The notes under the pieces: generated by a model
What the model saw: the letters and a program-made list of their open reading frames with translations, nothing else
The model's database searches: none
Told to the model about the DNA's origin: nothing
Position numbers and translations under genes: made by a program
NCBI RefSeq assembly: GCF_000827885.1
Contig: NZ_JTKH01000024.1
Span: forward strand, 868,001-932,000
Length of the DNA stretch: 64,000 nt
Source of the DNA: Vibrio renipiscarius
GTDB lineage: Bacteria > Pseudomonadota > Gammaproteobacteria > Enterobacterales > Vibrionaceae
Direction of reading: 5' to 3'
Shown here: positions 1 through 10,037 of the stretch, one piece after another
Position numbering within the stretch: position 1 is the first letter of the stretch
How the letters are laid out: every line of letters begins with the position of its first letter

Positions 1-1506
1 TGCGCCAACGATATCTTTAACTTGAACGCCTTGCTCACGACCCACTTGAAGTTGGTAAGTTTCCCAATCTTGAGTGCTGAAGCTACGACCACCTTCACGA
101 CGACCGCCGTCACGGCTATCACGACCGCCATCACGACGTTCTGTGCGACGTTGCTTGTCACGTGCAATAGCTTCTACCATTGGGTCATCACCAACGTAGA
201 ATAGTGGACGTTTGCCTTGTTGGCGCTTAAGCAGGATCGCCGCTAGAGTGTTTGCGTCGATTTCTAGAGATTCTTGTAGTTTTTCAACTAGCTCAACGAA
301 TTTCTCTAGTGCTTTGTGTTCTTTTTCTGCTTCTAGTTCTGCACCTAGTTTAACTAGACGAGATTCAGCAACTTGATCACGCATTGGAAGTTGGATTTCT
401 TCCATTAGTGATTTAGTTACACGTTCGATAGTGCGAAGCATACGGATTTGGTTGCCGCGAACAAGAAGGATCGCTTTACCTTTACGACCAGCACGGCCAG
501 TACGACCGATACGGTGGATGTATGATTCAACATCGAATGGGATGTCGTAGTTAAATACGTGAGTAATACGTGGAACGTCAAGACCACGTGCAACAACGTC
601 AGTTGCTACTAGGATGTCGATTACGCCAGTTTTGATGTGATCAACAGTACGCTCACGTAGAGACTGAGGAATATCACCGTGAAGTGCAGCAGCTTTAAAG
701 CCACGTGCAGATAGCCAATCAGCTAGACGCTCGGTGTCTTGACGAGTACGTACGAATACGATTGATGCGTCAGTTTCTTCAGTTTCAAGTAGACGAGACA
801 TTGCTTCGTCTTTCTCTACGCCTTTAACAACCCAGAATTGCTGCTCTACTTTATCAACAGTATGGTTTTTACCTGCAACGTCAACCATTACTGGTTCACG
901 TAGGAAGCGCTCAACAATGTTTTTCAGCATTGGAGGCATAGTTGCAGAGAAAAGTACACGTTGCGCAGTTGAAGGCGCGTGTTCCATGATTGCAGTAACA
1001 TCGTCAACAAAACCCATGTTCAGCATTTCATCTGCTTCATCAAGGATAAATGTCTTAACTTCGTCTAGGTGTAGACGGTCACGGTTGATAAGGTCTTGAA
1101 CACGGCCAGGAGTACCAACAATGATATGTGCGCCATTTTTAAGAGCACGCATTTGATCAACGATAGAAGTACCACCGTAGATTTCTAGAACTTTAAGACC
1201 AGAAATGTTACGACCAAGGTTTTTCATTTCAGCTGCTACTTGGATCGCTAGTTCGCGAGTAGGAGCAAGAACAACCGCTTGTGGTTTACGTTGAGCAAGC
1301 TCAATCTTGTTTAGTAGAGGCAAAGAGAAGGCTGCTGTTTTACCAGTACCTGTTTGTGCTTTACCTAGTGCGTCAGAACCTGCAAGTAGGTGCGGGATCG
1401 CAGCTGCTTGGATAGGTGTTGGAGAAACGAAGCCCATATCGTTAAGAGCTGAAAGGATGTCGTCGTTTAGTGCTAAATCACTAAATTGAATTACTGAGTC
1501 TGTCAT
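1..1506 (-). CDS. deaD: DEAD-box ATP-dependent RNA helicase DeaD/CsdA (3' end outside window)
   Basis: An RNA helicase that unwinds structured RNA in cold-shock adaptation and ribosome assembly in the cytoplasm. Translating the minus strand from the ATG at 1506 gives 502 residues before the window edge: a Q motif near residues 25-33, Walker A AQTGTGKT at about 50-57, DEAD at about 156-159, an SAT motif, and a helicase C domain with the HRIGRTGRAGR motif. An Arg/Gly-rich stretch (RRDGGRDSRDGGRREGGR) begins near the cut end, as in DeaD tails. The family is usually 600-650 residues, so roughly the last 100-150 are missing. It diverges from rnb across a 364-bp gap. Cold-shock control is inferred from the family. 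Confidence 0.93.
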   Translation of the reverse strand, partial: MTDSVIQFSDLALNDDILSALNDMGFVSPTPIQAAAIPHLLAGSDALGKAQTGTGKTAAFSLPLLNKIELAQRKPQAVVLAPTRELAIQVAAEMKNLGRNISGLKVLEIYGGTSIVDQMRALKNGAHIIVGTPGRVQDLINRDRLHLDEVKTFILDEADEMLNMGFVDDVTAIMEHAPSTAQRVLFSATMPPMLKNIVERFLREPVMVDVAGKNHTVDKVEQQFWVVKGVEKDEAMSRLLETEETDASIVFVRTRQDTERLADWLSARGFKAAALHGDIPQSLRERTVDHIKTGVIDILVATDVVARGLDVPRITHVFNYDIPFDVESYIHRIGRTGRAGRKGKAILLVRGNQIRMLRTIERVTKSLMEEIQLPMRDQVAESRLVKLGAELEAEKEHKALEKFVELVEKLQESLEIDANTLAAILLKRQQGKRPLFYVGDDPMVEAIARDKQRRTERRDGGRDSRDGGRREGGRSFSTQDWETYQLQVGREQGVQVKDIVGA

Positions 1507-1870
1507 TGGGATCCCATTAACATAAAAAAACAAAAGGTCCCACGAGCTCTACCAATTCCAATACCAATCCAGATAAAGAGCTGATTCCATTCAGATGCGG
1601 AGAAGTCGTAAATCGCATCAAGCCGCTAGGGACATAAGGGAGGCGGATTATTCCCTAAAAGCATAAAAAAATCCAGAAAAAATTGAATTTCATCACAAAA
1701 ATTTCTTAAAAAAGGCGAAATTGCAGAATTTGTCGCCGCATGCCGCTTTTTTTGTTGCTATTTTGCTCAGCTATGGCGAGGTAGAACGTGAACAAAGTCT
1801 CGCTTTAGGTAGCTTGGGTAAAACCGCAATGTTATAGTAAGCCCAATTTTACAAGTGATTAAGAATAAAA
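1507..1870. other. Divergent intergenic region deaD/rnb
   Basis: This gap must hold the promoters of deaD (leftward) and rnb (rightward). The deaD side is long enough for the extended 5' untranslated leader known for cold-shock helicases, but no cold-box was identified. A TATAGT at 1833-1838 could be the rnb -10 element. No gene is visible. Confidence 0.5.
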
Positions 1871-3895
1871 ATGTTTCAAGATAATCCGCTACTGGCTCAG
1901 CTTAAACAAAAAATCCAAGAGAACCTGCCTAAGAAAGAAGGCACCATCAAAGCAACTGAAAAAGGCTTTGGCTTCTTAGAAGTAGACAGTAAAACCAGTT
2001 TCTTTATTCCGCCACCGTGTATGAAGAAATGTTTACACGGCGATAAAGTAAAAGCCATCATCCGCACTGAAAACGATCGTGATCAAGCCGAGCCGGAAGA
2101 GTTATTGGAGCACAATCTTACTCGCTTTATCGGACGCGTAAAAATGTTCAAGGGTAAATTGAATGTTACGCCTGATCATCCTCAACTTAAAAAGCAGGCA
2201 TTAAAAGCAAAAACTCAGAAAGGTTTAAACCCGAACGATTTTGCTGAAGGTGACTGGGTTGTTGCTCATCTTATTCAGCACCCATTAAAAGGTGATGCTG
2301 GCTTCCTTGTGGAAATTTCTAAAAAAATCACGGATGCGAATGACAAAATCGCGCCTTGGTGGGTAACACTCGCGGAAAACGATCTGCCAAATAGTGAACC
2401 TGCGGGAATTGACAACTGGGAACTGAAAGACGATGCCGACCTAGAGCGTATCGATATGACTCACATCCCATTCGTGACGATTGATGGTCAGTCAACCAAA
2501 GATATGGACGATGCGTTATACGCAAAGAAAAATGCCAATGGTGACTTTGAGCTAACGATTGCGATTGCGGATCCTACCGCTTACATCACGCCAGAGAGTG
2601 ATATGGATAAAGTCGCGCGCGAGCGTGGTTTCACCATTTACTTGCCAGGCCGCAATATTCCGATGCTGCCACGTGATCTTGCTGATGATCTTTGTTCATT
2701 GATCGAAGGTGAAGTTCGTCCTGCGCTTTGTTGTACCGTGACGGTAGATAAAGAGGGTGTGATCGGTGACGATATTCACTTCTTTGCTGCACACATCAAA
2801 TCGCACGCCCGCTTAGTGTACGAGCATGTTTCTGATTGGTTGGAAAATGGCGAATCACCAGAATGGCAACCAAATGACGAGATTGCTCAAATTGTTCGTG
2901 ATTTGTATGAGTTCTCATTAGCTCGTGCTAACTGGCGTCAAACGAATGCGGTGGTTTTCCCTGATCGCCCAGACTACCGTTTTGAATTGAGCGAAGACAA
3001 CGATGTTGTTGCGATTCACGCGGATATGCGTCGCACGGCGAATCGCCTGGTTGAAGAATCGATGATCACCGCGAACATCTGTGCGGGTAAAACACTGCGC
3101 GCGAACTTTGACTGTGGTGTCTTTAATACCCACGCAGGTTTTAAACCAGAAAAAATTGCTGATGTTGTGGCGCTGGTTAATCCAGAGGGTGAATTGCCAT
3201 TTACCGCTGAATCTATTGCAACTTTAGAAGGTTTCGCGGCACTACGTCGTTGGTTAGGTCAGCAAGACACTAGCTACCTTGATAACCGCATTCGCAAAGC
3301 GCAAGCGTACAGCGAGATGGGCAATCAGCCATTGCCGCATTACGCGATGGGGCTGGATATTTACGCGACGTGGACATCACCTATCCGTAAATATGGCGAC
3401 ATGATTAACCACCGTATGCTAAAGGCCTTCGTTCTTGGCAAAGATCCAGTGCAAACGGCAGATGAGACGGTAGGCGAAGAGCTGGCTCTGCATCGTAAAC
3501 ACCATAATATGGCTGAGCGCAAAGTGGGTGACTGGTTGTATGCACGCACGTTGGCGGAAGAGCCAAGCAAAGAAACCAAATTCAGTGCGGAAATTTTTGA
3601 TATCAATCGCGCGGGTATGCGTGTTCGTTTGATCGAAAATGGCGCGGCAGCCTTTATCCCTAGTTCACTTATCATGGCGAACAAAGAGCGAATTGAGTGC
3701 AACGGTGAGCAAGGTACGATCTCTATCGATAAGCAGCTAGAATTCCGTTTGGGTGATGTACTTGAAGTGGTTCTTACTGATGTAAACCAAGAGAACCGTA
3801 ATGTGGTTGCGAAACCGACTCAAGTGTTCGCTGAGCTTGTGACAGATTCTCCAGAAACACCAACAGAAGCGCCTGCTGAGACTAAAGCGGACTAG
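1871..3895 (+). CDS. rnb: Exoribonuclease II (RNase II)
   Basis: A processive 3'-to-5' hydrolytic exoribonuclease that degrades single-stranded mRNA. The 674 residues match the RNase II layout: N-terminal cold-shock-like OB folds, the RNB catalytic domain and a C-terminal S1 domain. The metal-binding aspartates lie in [10 protein letters not shown] (D205, D211, D213, D214 by count), equivalent to the catalytic cluster of E. coli RNase II (about 644 residues). The C-terminus has a short acidic Pro/Thr/Glu-rich tail beyond the S1 domain. It is a single-gene transcript followed at once by a strong terminator. It diverges from deaD, another RNA-metabolism gene. Confidence 0.95.
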   Translation: MFQDNPLLAQLKQKIQENLPKKEGTIKATEKGFGFLEVDSKTSFFIPPPCMKKCLHGDKVKAIIRTENDRDQAEPEELLEHNLTRFIGRVKMFKGKLNVTPDHPQLKKQALKAKTQKGLNPNDFAEGDWVVAHLIQHPLKGDAGFLVEISKKITDANDKIAPWWVTLAENDLPNSEPAGIDNWELKDDADLERIDMTHIPFVTIDGQSTKDMDDALYAKKNANGDFELTIAIADPTAYITPESDMDKVARERGFTIYLPGRNIPMLPRDLADDLCSLIEGEVRPALCCTVTVDKEGVIGDDIHFFAAHIKSHARLVYEHVSDWLENGESPEWQPNDEIAQIVRDLYEFSLARANWRQTNAVVFPDRPDYRFELSEDNDVVAIHADMRRTANRLVEESMITANICAGKTLRANFDCGVFNTHAGFKPEKIADVVALVNPEGELPFTAESIATLEGFAALRRWLGQQDTSYLDNRIRKAQAYSEMGNQPLPHYAMGLDIYATWTSPIRKYGDMINHRMLKAFVLGKDPVQTADETVGEELALHRKHHNMAERKVGDWLYARTLAEEPSKETKFSAEIFDINRAGMRVRLIENGAAAFIPSSLIMANKERIECNGEQGTISIDKQLEFRLGDVLEVVLTDVNQENRNVVAKPTQVFAELVTDSPETPTEAPAETKAD

Positions 3896-3923
3896 CTTTC
3901 GTTTTTGCAACGTTTGTTAACGC

Positions 3924-3954
3924 ATCCCTCGAACTCAGTTCGGGGGATTTTTTT
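3924..3954 (+). terminator. Rho-independent terminator of rnb
   Basis: An 11-bp stem (ATCCCTCGAAC paired with GTTCGGGGGAT, one G-T wobble), a 3-nt loop and then a run of T, beginning 29 bases after the rnb stop codon. Confidence 0.9.
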
Positions 3955-3955
3955 A

Positions 3956-4709
3956 GGATTCAGTACCCGTAAATAATGTGCATCCGATCGCATTGTTGTT
4001 GATTTTTAGGTCGGATTCGTACACACTAAGAGCTAAGGCATATCACTTTTGAAATTCCCAATACTATCTTGGGCTTAGATTGAATTTACTTGATGTGCTT
4101 TTTACGATTACGTATCGTCATTCTACTTACATGGTGTGGGTTTGTCAGAGGATAATAAACTGGCACCGTGGAAGACTATAAAAATGACAAAGGCGACCTG
4201 TAAGTCGCCTCTTTGTTGCCCACTTAACACTCTTGGTTTGGCCGCCGATCAGTTAGGTAGGGTGCAAAAATTGGTGTTACGCATAGCTGGCTATTGGCTT
4301 AGATTCCTTACTAGATACAAACTAATAGTTGTTGTAACCTGCCTGGGCATTGCTCAGGCATTTCTTTATCTGCCGCACAATCATAAGCAATCAGTACATT
4401 AGCGATAGTGAATTTAATATTCAATGCGATGCAACGCTAAAAAATATCCATTATCAGTATGCTATTCTGCAAGTTTGTATCATAAAACCTGTTCTATATG
4501 GCTTTTTGAAGGGCTAAAGCAAGAGTAATCAGGGCAAGTCAGTCTGATGTGCGCGCAAGAAAAACTGTTCAGATCGAGACACTGATTAGAGTTAACGGGG
4601 GCGGCTAATTACACCATTCTTCCAAAAACAGCGTAATAACGTTATCAGCGATTAAGATCATCAAGAATGCTCTGAGACGGGTGTTGATCGGTATGAAGAG
4701 CCTCAGTCG
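3956..4709. other. 750-bp region without a convincing gene; two terminator-like hairpins
   Basis: No reading frame here looks like a protein. An 88-codon frame at 4136-4402 has no ribosome site and odd composition. Two hairpins are visible. AGGCGAC/GTCGCCT at 4191-4210 is followed by TCTTTGTT. TGCCTG/CAGGCA at 4340-4360 is followed by TTTCTTT. They could end a small RNA read rightward from about 4100, but no clear promoter was found. Confidence 0.4.
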
Positions 4710-4952
4710 TTAGAATTCACGACTTGAAGGGGCGCAGCCTAGATACTGCAGTAAAACGTAAATACTTTCTTCTGCTAACGCAACGCGACGAAAAAGATTG
4801 GCAAACGTATCATCCCCGCCAAAACACGTTTGAATATAATAGTTAATCTGTTGCTCATCATAGCCTTCCACATACATCGTGCGTACCCATTGATACTCGA
4901 CAGATTTTAAATCGATGAGTGTACTTTCACTTAATGTTGTCATGTTCATCAT
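4710..4952 (-). CDS. Hypothetical small protein
   Basis: I do not recognise this 80-residue protein. It is acidic and largely helical in appearance (motif QWVRTMYVEGYDEQQINYY, ending in PSSREF), has no signal peptide or membrane segment, and its composition looks like a real cytoplasmic protein. The frame opens at a TTG at 4967. The ATG at 4952 is preferred here because two more ATGs follow closely and the TTG has no ribosome site. It stands alone, upstream of the thioesterase gene on the same strand, with about 100 bp between them. Confidence 0.6.
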   Translation of the reverse strand: MMNMTTLSESTLIDLKSVEYQWVRTMYVEGYDEQQINYYIQTCFGGDDTFANLFRRVALAEESIYVLLQYLGCAPSSREF

Positions 4953-5071
4953 CAAGGCTTTACTCAATTAGTCGTATTGAGCAAGGATTTAAACAAATTA
5001 TAGTGAAAGAAAAATGACAGTAAGGCGATTTAGGTTCGGTTGCTCGCTGTCATTCTCGGTTGTGACAATGT

Positions 5072-5557
5072 TTACTTTAGGTATTTAACGTGGGCTTCCA
5101 TTTCGTCACCAATATGTTTGCGCATGTTCATCAAACGGATGGCGGACTCTCTTAATGCGATATCATCTTCGCTGATTGGAACCCATTCAGGGACGGTGGA
5201 GGGCTTACCATCTTCATCAACCGCGACCATGATGACAATGCAGTGGGTGGTTAATCGATTGGTGAGTTCTTTGGGATCGTTGGCTTGTACATCAATCGCG
5301 ATGTGCATTGAAGAGCTGCCGGTATAAATGACCTTTGCATTCACCTCTACCAGATTGCCAACATGGATCGGGCGAACAAAGCGAATCCCCCCCGCGTAGG
5401 CCGTGATGCAGTATTTGCCACTCCACCCGGCTGCACAGGCATAAGCGGCTAAGTCGATCCACTTCATGGCGGCGCCGCCATGCACTTTTCCGCCAAAATT
5501 GACATCACTCGGTTCTGCTAAAAAGCGCAGGGTAATATCACGTTGTCTTTTGCTCAT
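5072..5557 (-). CDS. Acyl-CoA thioesterase, hotdog fold (YciA/BFIT-like)
   Basis: It hydrolyses acyl-CoA thioesters to free acid and CoA in the cytoplasm. At 161 residues it has the single-hotdog features of the acyl-CoA hydrolase family: DVNFGGKVHGGAAMKWID near the N-terminus carries the conserved Asn/Asp and GG elements before the central helix, followed by the strand region GGIRFVRPIHVGNLVEV. Substrate chain length cannot be read from sequence. It is monocistronic, with no operon partner. The ATG at 5557 is used. Confidence 0.85.
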   Translation of the reverse strand: MSKRQRDITLRFLAEPSDVNFGGKVHGGAAMKWIDLAAYACAAGWSGKYCITAYAGGIRFVRPIHVGNLVEVNAKVIYTGSSSMHIAIDVQANDPKELTNRLTTHCIVIMVAVDEDGKPSTVPEWVPISEDDIALRESAIRLMNMRKHIGDEMEAHVKYLK

Positions 5558-5693
5558 CGTCTTACTCCATGACGGTTATCACTGTTGTTACTTTTGCTTT
5601 ATAGCAAGTTACAACGTAAATATTCGATTGTCATGTGTGGCGCTCATAGATTGAGCCTTGCGCGACGTTGCGATGGAAAATATGGCGGTTAGT

Positions 5694-5903
5694 CTATTTG
5701 TGCACTTCTTCAAACTCACCTTCGATGAAGCCTTTGTTCATTTCTGGGTTTTGTTGTTTTTGCATTTGTGCCTGTAAGTTATCGCGCAGGCGCTTACCTG
5801 TGATCGCACCTAGAATCGCTAATGGAATCGCGAGTAATAACCCAAACATCACAGTAAAAAAGCCAATGAACAACGCCAGTGCTGTTGTGATCATTCTATA
5901 CAT
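5694..5903 (-). CDS. Small membrane protein, unknown function
   Basis: A 69-residue protein with one strongly hydrophobic segment (about residues 5-35, containing ALALFIGFFTVMFGLLLAIP), followed by a basic and then Gln/Glu-rich cytoplasmic tail (KRLRDNLQAQMQKQQNPEMN). Such a layout fits an inner-membrane protein with a soluble tail. No family is recognised. It lies alone between the thioesterase and the dCMP deaminase genes on the same strand. Confidence 0.7.
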   Translation of the reverse strand: MYRMITTALALFIGFFTVMFGLLLAIPLAILGAITGKRLRDNLQAQMQKQQNPEMNKGFIEGEFEEVHK

Positions 5904-6151
5904 TATGTGTACCTCTATTGTGTCGTGTAGGAGAAAGAGTAAAAACAGAAGGTTCTGCTTACACGAGATAACAGGATTAAGATTAATACACGTTAGATGA
6001 ACAAGAGATGAATACTGATTACCGCTTCAATAACGAAGCGGTAAGCGAGTTAGCAATGCATCGCGTCAATGTATAATGCAGGCTGACTTTTTGACTCAAC
6101 TGGCGTGACTGAACTTTCGCGGCCGCATGTTAGTGATGGCCACTCGGTGTA

Positions 6152-6607
6152 TCACTTGTCTGAGCCGTTTATCTCGTCTAGCGGTAGCCAGTTTACTTGT
6201 ACATTCGCTTGCAAAAACATTTCTTGGCTGACTTTGATTTTATCGCCCCAGCGAGAGAGGAAATCGTCCGTTTGCTCTGGGCAGTGTACGGCGGAAATGC
6301 CCGTTTGAATGATTTTTGCCGCGCAATTTGGGCAAGGAAAATGCGTCACCCAGATTTCACAGCCATCTAAGTCGCGTTTAGCGAACAGGATTGCATTTTC
6401 TTCGGCGTGAAGTGTTTTTAAGTATTTCATTTCGCGTTCGTCGGTTTCCGCGCTGTCGGAGATACCATGTGGGTAGCCATTAAAGCCGACTGAGACGATG
6501 CGATTTTGTTTGGTAATAACGGCACCAACCTGAGTTGATGGATCTTTACTCCAAGAGCCAACAAGCTCAGCCATTTGGTAAAAGCGTTGCGCCCATTTTG
6601 AAATCAT
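6152..6607 (-). CDS. dCMP/cytidine deaminase family zinc hydrolase
   Basis: A zinc-dependent deaminase of the dCMP deaminase/ComEB type, which makes dUMP from dCMP for thymidylate synthesis. The 151 residues hold the zinc signature: HAEENAI supplies the zinc histidine and catalytic glutamate, and PCPNCAAKII supplies the two zinc cysteines. The N-terminal WSKDPSTQVGAVI is typical of dCMP deaminases. It is followed (on the minus strand) by no partner gene. Its upstream region borders the regulatory RNA gene at 6890. Confidence 0.88.
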   Translation of the reverse strand: MISKWAQRFYQMAELVGSWSKDPSTQVGAVITKQNRIVSVGFNGYPHGISDSAETDEREMKYLKTLHAEENAILFAKRDLDGCEIWVTHFPCPNCAAKIIQTGISAVHCPEQTDDFLSRWGDKIKVSQEMFLQANVQVNWLPLDEINGSDK

Positions 6608-6831
6608 TAAAATGTCCTTACAAAGAGTGAATTTGATGACGAGTCAGCGATGGCACTCATACACTCGTTCTCGCTCAAAATACAATAATGTGATCTCGGT
6701 TGGATCATAATATCTCACTTTTTAATGAGTTAGTAGCCACAATCCGCCGGCATGGTTGTACGATTTTGTCACCGGGTGTTGCCTCCCTAGTCCGAGTAAA
6801 TAGCAAGTGGGTTAAAAATCTCCCTTCGGCG

Positions 6832-6849
6832 TGTAAGAGATCGCTTACG
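6832..6849 (+). promoter_or_regulatory. VarA/GacA-type response-regulator box
   Basis: TGTAAG-N6-CTTACG is a near-perfect match to the TGTAAGN6CTTACA element bound by GacA/UvrY/VarA upstream of csr/rsm regulatory RNA genes. It sits about 50 bp upstream of the likely start of the GGA-rich RNA. A TAAGAT at 6878-6883 may be the -10 element. Confidence 0.8.
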
Positions 6850-6889
6850 ATGATGTGAGAAACTGTCATTTGAGCGATAAGATTTTATT

Positions 6890-7254
6890 GAAGGATAGGA
6901 TTTATCGTTCTGATAAATAAGGAATAAATTAGAATCGGCATAAATGTAGATAAATTCTTGGTCGATTAGGCTATTGAGACCTTCGGCTTGGATAGGTAGA
7001 TTAAAGGGGTCGGCAGGAAGCGGACACGGAACAGGAAAGACCCACGGATTTGGTCATCTTCAGGATGAAGATATAGTCATCGAGGAACGATGATTAGCTA
7101 GGATAGCGTAGGACACCGCTAGGACAGCGATGTAAGGAAGTGCTGAAGGATACAGCGTACGATCAAGGATATGATGCAGGGAGCACTTATTAGTAGCCGG
7201 ATTGCTGCGAGTAAGAATAGACCCCGTTAGGCTTGCCTAGCGGGGTTTTCTTTT
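6890..7254 (+). ncRNA. CsrB-family regulatory RNA (CsrA-sequestering)
   Basis: A non-coding RNA that titrates the translational regulator CsrA. Evidence in the sequence: about 19 GGA triplets in 365 bases, many as AGGA in hairpin loops (for example CTTCAGGATGAAG and the series TAGGATAG, TAGGACAC, TAGGACAG, AAGGATAC); no open frame; a VarA/GacA-type box just upstream; and a strong terminator (ACCCCG...CGGGGT then TTTTCTTTT) at the end. Vibrios carry several CsrB-type RNAs (CsrB, CsrC, CsrD), and which paralogue this is cannot be decided here. The 5' end is estimated from the -10-like TAAGAT at 6878. Confidence 0.88.
7221..7254 (+). terminator. Terminator of the CsrB-type RNA
   Basis: Stem ACCCCG/CGGGGT with an inner AGGC/GCCT stem, then TTTTCTTTT. 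It also lies just beyond the codA stop codon on the opposite strand and may act in both directions. Confidence 0.85.
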
Positions 7255-7274
7255 ATACGGACAAAATAGCGTGA

Positions 7275-8552
7275 TTAGCGCTTAAAAGTGACCGCTTCAG
7301 TTTCAGCTAGGTGGATTTGCGTTGTTGCTGGTTGCGTTTCTGCAATCACCTTACCGTGGCGCACAGAGTAGCGTACTGGTACTTGGCGACGTACAGCATC
7401 AAAACCATTTTCAGCTGGAAGGATAAGCAGGCTACCCGGTTTCCCTAATTCGATGCCATGTTGGTCATGAATATTCAATGTGCGTGCTGAGTTCGTGCTG
7501 ATGAGCTCTAAGCCGTTATTGATCTGATCGTAACCCATCACCTGACACACATGCAGCCCCATATGCAGCACTTGCATCATGTTCGCCGTACCCAGTGGAT
7601 ACCAAGGATCGAAGACATCATCATGGCCAAAGCACACGTTGATGTTGGCAGCCAGCATTTCTTTCACTCGTGTCACGCCACGACGTTTCGGGTAATCATC
7701 AAAACGGCCTTGTAGGTGAATGTTCACCAATGGGTTCGCGACAAAATTGATGCCTGACATACGCAGTAAACGGAATAAACGAGATGCGTATGCGCCATTG
7801 TAAGAGCCCATCGCTGTCGTATGGCTTGCCGTGACTTTGTGACCCATGTTGAACTTGTGCGCGAGCGCTGCCAAGGTTTCAATAAAGCGTGACTGTTCGT
7901 CATCGATTTCATCACAATGCACATCGATCAGGCGGTCGTATTTTTGTGCCAGTTCAAACACGTAATGCAGAGATTCTACCCCGTATTCACGGGTGAACTC
8001 GAAGTGCGGAATAGCACCGATGACGTCCGCACCTAATTGCACCGCTTCTTCGAGAAGTTCTTTGCCGTTCGGGTAAGAAAGAATGCCTTCTTGTGGGAAC
8101 GCAACGATTTGGATATCGACCCATTCTTTCATCTCTTCACGCACTTCGATCATCGCTTTTAGCGCAATCAAGGTTGGGTCTGAAACATCAACGTGGGTAC
8201 GTACGTGCTGTACACCGTTAGCAATCTGCCATTTGAGTGTTTGCTTAGCGCGCGATTTTACATCTTCGATTGAAAGCAGTTCTTTGCGTTCAGCCCAACG
8301 CTCGATGCCTTCAAACAAGGTGCCAGAAATGTTCCAGCTAGGCTCGCCCGCAGTTTGCGTGGTGTCTAGGTGAATATGCGGCTCACAGAAAGGAGCAACC
8401 GCTAGGCCGCCCTCGGCATCCAGTACGTCGCCCGTAAAATTAAGTTCGGCGGCATTGTCTTCAATACGCGCGAATTGACCATCCATAATCAGAATCTGCT
8501 TGAGACCTTCTTGTCCTTGCAGTGTTGCGTTCTTGATCAGTAGCGTTGTCAT
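7275..8552 (-). CDS. codA: Cytosine deaminase
   Basis: It converts cytosine to uracil and ammonia in pyrimidine salvage. The 425-residue amidohydrolase has the metal ligands expected of E. coli CodA: EPHIHLD near residue 58, [12 protein letters not shown] in the middle, SHTTAM, and [11 protein letters not shown] with the metal-binding aspartate. Length matches E. coli CodA (427). It is the second gene of a codBA operon, 9 bp after the permease gene, so import and deamination of cytosine are co-expressed. A PurR-like operator lies upstream of codB. Confidence 0.95.
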   Translation of the reverse strand: MTTLLIKNATLQGQEGLKQILIMDGQFARIEDNAAELNFTGDVLDAEGGLAVAPFCEPHIHLDTTQTAGEPSWNISGTLFEGIERWAERKELLSIEDVKSRAKQTLKWQIANGVQHVRTHVDVSDPTLIALKAMIEVREEMKEWVDIQIVAFPQEGILSYPNGKELLEEAVQLGADVIGAIPHFEFTREYGVESLHYVFELAQKYDRLIDVHCDEIDDEQSRFIETLAALAHKFNMGHKVTASHTTAMGSYNGAYASRLFRLLRMSGINFVANPLVNIHLQGRFDDYPKRRGVTRVKEMLAANINVCFGHDDVFDPWYPLGTANMMQVLHMGLHVCQVMGYDQINNGLELISTNSARTLNIHDQHGIELGKPGSLLILPAENGFDAVRRQVPVRYSVRHGKVIAETQPATTQIHLAETEAVTFKR

Positions 8553-8561
8553 GATGGTTCC

Positions 8562-9800
8562 TTACGCTGGCTGCTCGGCCAGAGTCTTTTTATTAACAAT
8601 AGGATTTAAAACTAAGTAGCTGATTGCGCCGCCAAGAACGGCATTTAATGGCACCACGCCTGGTAAGAAGTGTCCAGCGGCGACGCCAATCGCAACGGCT
8701 GCGATACCGGCCCAGTTAATCGTTTGGAACTGAGCTTGGTCGAAATTGAGGTAGCGTTTACGGTTGGCTAAGAAATCCGCGATGATTACACCACCGATAG
8801 GTGGAATAGCCAGTGATAAGAAGGTCAACCAACCCACGAAGTTATTGTACAACCATAATGCGCAAAGTGTACCGATTACGCCGTTGAGCATAGAGATATA
8901 TTTGCTTGGTAGGCCAGTGATGTTTGAGAAACCTAAACCCGAAGCGTACAGGGCATTGTCGTTTGTCGTCCAAATGTTGAGGCCTAGAACGATAATGGCA
9001 GGAATCAACAAACCTTGTGCAATCATGACTTCTGAGATGTCTGATTGACCCGTCACCGCCGCTCCCGCCGCGCCAAAAGCAAACATCAGTGAGTTACCGA
9101 CAAAGAAAGCAATCATCGTGACCATGACAGCACTCATTGGTTTTTTACCAAAGCGAACAAAATCCGCTGTTAATGTCCCTGCGCTGACAAATGAACCAAC
9201 CACCATTGCGAGTGCGACAGAGAAATCAAGTGGCTCAGCTGGCTGTACTTTTTGCAGTTGCTCGATGCCACCGATGCTGTTGACGGCTTCAATCACTGAG
9301 TAACCACCAAGTAAAGCAATCGCTGGAACCGCAATCGCAGACAAAATCATCAGCGCTGCAATACCAAAATAAACCGTTGCTGTCATAAGCAGGCCGGATG
9401 CGATGATCAGCACATTGGTATCAATGCCGGTCGCTTTGTGCACGGGAATAGCGAACATCGCCACACCAACACCAAACCAACCAACTTGAGTGCCACCAAG
9501 AAGTGCAGAAGGAAGCCATGAGCCTTTAGAGCCAAAAGAGAATCGAGCAAGAAGATGAGTAGAGAGGCCAGTAGAAGCGCCGATATAGCCAAGAAAAGAA
9601 GTGTAGATGCCGAGGATGAGGTTACCAATTAGAACAGCAAGCAAGAAATCATTGAAGGAAAGCCCAATACCGAGAGAACCACCCGTCCACATGCTTGCGG
9701 AGAAAAAAGTGAGCCCGAGCATCACCATGGTTAACGACGCTACGCCTTTACGGGCTGAAACTGGAACAGGTCCAAGACTATAATTGTTATCTGCGGCCAT
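8562..9800 (-). CDS. codB: Cytosine permease
   Basis: A nucleobase:cation symporter-1 family permease that brings cytosine across the inner membrane. The 412 residues form about 12 hydrophobic segments, starting after a short soluble N-terminus (RKGVASLTMVMLGLTFF). The segment GSWLPSALLGGTQVGWFGV fits the substrate-site helix of this family. It is the first gene of the codBA operon, and together with codA it makes a cytosine salvage pair. The ATG at 9800 is used. Confidence 0.93.
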   Translation of the reverse strand: MAADNNYSLGPVPVSARKGVASLTMVMLGLTFFSASMWTGGSLGIGLSFNDFLLAVLIGNLILGIYTSFLGYIGASTGLSTHLLARFSFGSKGSWLPSALLGGTQVGWFGVGVAMFAIPVHKATGIDTNVLIIASGLLMTATVYFGIAALMILSAIAVPAIALLGGYSVIEAVNSIGGIEQLQKVQPAEPLDFSVALAMVVGSFVSAGTLTADFVRFGKKPMSAVMVTMIAFFVGNSLMFAFGAAGAAVTGQSDISEVMIAQGLLIPAIIVLGLNIWTTNDNALYASGLGFSNITGLPSKYISMLNGVIGTLCALWLYNNFVGWLTFLSLAIPPIGGVIIADFLANRKRYLNFDQAQFQTINWAGIAAVAIGVAAGHFLPGVVPLNAVLGGAISYLVLNPIVNKKTLAEQPA

Positions 9801-9986
9801 TTTTACCTCTACAAGTTGGACAAAAAAATTTAAATGCCATGTTTTGGTTAAACGGCGCGTATTATGATGATTGAAAATAAAGTGTCAATGATAAAATTGT
9901 CATCTAAATTGATAATTAGCACCTTTCTGTGGTTAATGTTTTACTTATCAATAATTTAAATTTATTGTTTTAGTTTATTTATTATC

Positions 9987-10002
9987 AGGAAAACGTTTTG
10001 CT
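9987..10002. promoter_or_regulatory. PurR-like operator upstream of codBA
   Basis: AGGAAAACGTTTTGCT matches 11 of 16 positions of the PurR consensus ACGCAAACGTTTGCGT. E. coli codBA is known to be repressed by PurR. A second, equally imperfect box (core GGCAAACGTT) lies at 10110-10125. Confidence 0.5.
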
Positions 10003-10011
10003 TGAGTATTT

Positions 10012-10037
10012 ACGCCTTTTAAGAGGGCGTTTTTTTT
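10012..10037 (+). terminator. Terminator-like hairpin without an assigned gene
   Basis: ACGCC, 8-nt loop, GGGCGT, then seven or more T. It points rightward, but no protein gene ends here. It could end a short RNA started in the codB upstream region. Confidence 0.55.

Noticed and set aside
4136..4402. 88-codon frame after rnb
   Set aside because: Runs through both hairpins, has no ribosome site and an odd Cys/Leu-rich composition.
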